Part shown: piece by piece, positions 4,063-5,162 of the stretch
Position numbering within the stretch: position 1 is the stretch's first letter
Layout: each line of letters starts with the position of its first letter
Source: Dehalococcoidia bacterium UBA1151
GTDB lineage: Bacteria; Chloroflexota; Dehalococcoidia; Lucifugimonadales; Lucifugimonadaceae
Direction of reading: 5' to 3'
Assembly (NCBI GenBank): GCA_002311865.1
Contig: DBZV01000140.1
Location: forward strand, 1 to 5,162
DNA length: 5,162 nucleotides
Position numbers and translations under genes: made by a program
The notes under the pieces: generated by a model
The model's input: only the letters and a program-made list of their open reading frames with translations
What the model was told of the DNA's origin: nothing
Database searches by the model: none

Positions 4063-5162
4063 TTACGTTACTTCCGTGGCAATCGCCGCCGCATCCAACG
4101 CAACCTGCTTCTCCGGCGCATCGGTGGTGAGCGGCCGCAAAGTTGCTTCGCCTTGCTCCAGGTCACGATCGCCGAGGATTAGGGCATAGCGGGCGCCGGA
4201 GTTGTTGGCGTAGCGCATCTGCGACTTCATTGAGCGGCCTTCTGAAGCCACGATGACCGATTTGCCTGCTGCGCGGAGCGTAGCTGCCAGTATGATGAGT
4301 TTGCGGCGGGCGTTGTCGCCGACGTGGACGCAGATGATGTCGAGTGGCCGTGCGGCGGGTACTTCGATGCCCTGCGCTTTGAGGTTGAGCATTACGCGCT
4401 CAACACCGCTGCCGAAGCCGATGCCGGGAGTTGGTTTGCCGCCCAGGATCTCGATCAGCGGGTCGTAGCGACCGCCGCCAAGCAGTGTGCTCTGGCTTTT
4501 CTCCTCGGTTGGCTCAAACTCAAATACCGTGCGGTTGTAGTAGTCGAGACCTCTGACCAGTCGGTTATCGACTGTGTACGGGGCCATCGCGCCAGCCTCA
4601 ACCAGATCATCGAGCGTTGACCGCAAACCTTCGAAGTGCTCGCGGCACGCGTCGCAGAGGTGATCGACACTCGACGGCGCCTCCGCACTCACCGACAGGC
4701 ATGAGCGCTTCTTACAGTCGAGCACCCGCAGCGGGTTGGTCTTGTAGCGCTTCTGGTGGTCCTCGCAAATGCTTGACTCGTGCTCAGCGAGATAAGTGCC
4801 AAGAAGCTCCATGTAAGCCGGTCGGCATTCGCTATCGCCGATGCTATTGATCTTCAGGGTGAGGCCCTGCAGCCCCAGCGACGAGAGATAGGTCCAACCA
4901 AGCTCGATAACCTCAGCATCCACTTGCGGCGAGGGATCACCGATGATCTCCACGCCAAACTGGTGGTGCTGCCGGACTCGGCCCGCCTGCGGACGCTCAT
5001 AACGGAAGTGTGGGTTCTCGTAGAAAAGTCGCACCGGCTGCGGCAGGTTGGCCATGCCATGCTGGATGTAGGCACGGCACACGGGCGCGGTGCCTTCAGG
5101 CTTGAGCGTGATGCTATCGCCGCCCAGATCCTGGAAGCTGTACATCTCTTTTTCGACGATGT
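4063..5162 (-). CDS. hisS: Histidyl-tRNA synthetase (partial, N-terminus beyond the window)
   Basis: This class II aminoacyl-tRNA synthetase charges tRNA-His with histidine. The reading frame is open to the window edge and continues upstream of the Met at 5145 (the preceding codons read I-V-E-K-E, as in the family), so roughly the first 60 residues including motif 1 lie outside. Counting from that Met, the visible signatures are LKPEGT (E17, T19), motif 2 FRYERPQAGR (R48, E50) with the histidine ligands Q62 and E66, the HisRS-specific loop LVRGLDYY (R198, Y202, Y203, equivalent to E. coli R259, Y263, Y264), GGGRYD, and motif 3 GSGVER (R250). An anticodon-binding domain follows from about 267 to 360. 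A four-cysteine pattern, C144-x4-C149 and C164-x2-C167, sits in the insertion region. The stop is TAA at 4063-4065, and the gene converges on the oxidoreductase. Identification is firm. Confidence 0.98.
   Translation of the reverse strand, partial: IVEKEMYSFQDLGGDSITLKPEGTAPVCRAYIQHGMANLPQPVRLFYENPHFRYERPQAGRVRQHHQFGVEIIGDPSPQVDAEVIELGWTYLSSLGLQGLTLKINSIGDSECRPAYMELLGTYLAEHESSICEDHQKRYKTNPLRVLDCKKRSCLSVSAEAPSSVDHLCDACREHFEGLRSTLDDLVEAGAMAPYTVDNRLVRGLDYYNRTVFEFEPTEEKSQSTLLGGGRYDPLIEILGGKPTPGIGFGSGVERVMLNLKAQGIEVPAARPLDIICVHVGDNARRKLIILAATLRAAGKSVIVASEGRSMKSQMRYANNSGARYALILGDRDLEQGEATLRPLTTDAPEKQVALDAAAIATEVT

Overview
The window looks like a bacterial chromosome segment of fairly high GC, with four real genes: an enolase-superfamily sugar-acid dehydratase (minus strand), a uronate-dehydrogenase-like short-chain dehydrogenase (plus), a Gfo/Idh/MocA sugar oxidoreductase (plus), and the C-terminal part of histidyl-tRNA synthetase, hisS (minus, running off the right edge). 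Three complete genes start with TTG behind a GGAG Shine-Dalgarno core spaced exactly 7 nt away. An enolase-superfamily acid-sugar gene next to sugar oxidoreductases, together with short dispersed palindromic repeats in the intergenic DNA, would fit a Chloroflexota/SAR202-like genome, where COG4948 paralogues are known to be expanded. This placement is an inference and is not proven by the window.

Layout. Positions 1-80 are homopolymer-rich and look like a poor-quality contig end. Positions 81-156 are the 3' flank of the dehydratase and hold one copy of a 25-bp hairpin repeat. The dehydratase occupies 157-1362 on the minus strand. The divergent intergenic region 1363-1840 carries a 138-bp MITE-like element with long inverted ends, a second copy of the 25-bp repeat in opposite orientation, and presumably the regulatory signals for both transcripts. 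The uronate-dehydrogenase-like gene (1841-2626) and the Gfo/Idh/MocA gene (2677-3828) follow 50 bp apart and probably form an operon. The convergent spacer 3829-4062 holds a strong hairpin and an 11-bp inverted repeat, with the degenerate look of another small palindromic element. hisS begins beyond 5162 and ends at 4063.

How the genes may work together. The three metabolic genes form a divergent locus. A plausible scheme is oxidation of a sugar or uronic acid by one or both NAD(P)-dependent oxidoreductases to an aldonic or aldaric acid (lactone), followed by dehydration to a 2-keto-3-deoxy acid by the enolase-superfamily enzyme. No transporter, aldolase, kinase, lactonase or regulator lies in the window, so the substrate cannot be named. 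hisS is an unrelated housekeeping neighbour. No CRISPR array, tRNA, rRNA or transposase gene was seen.
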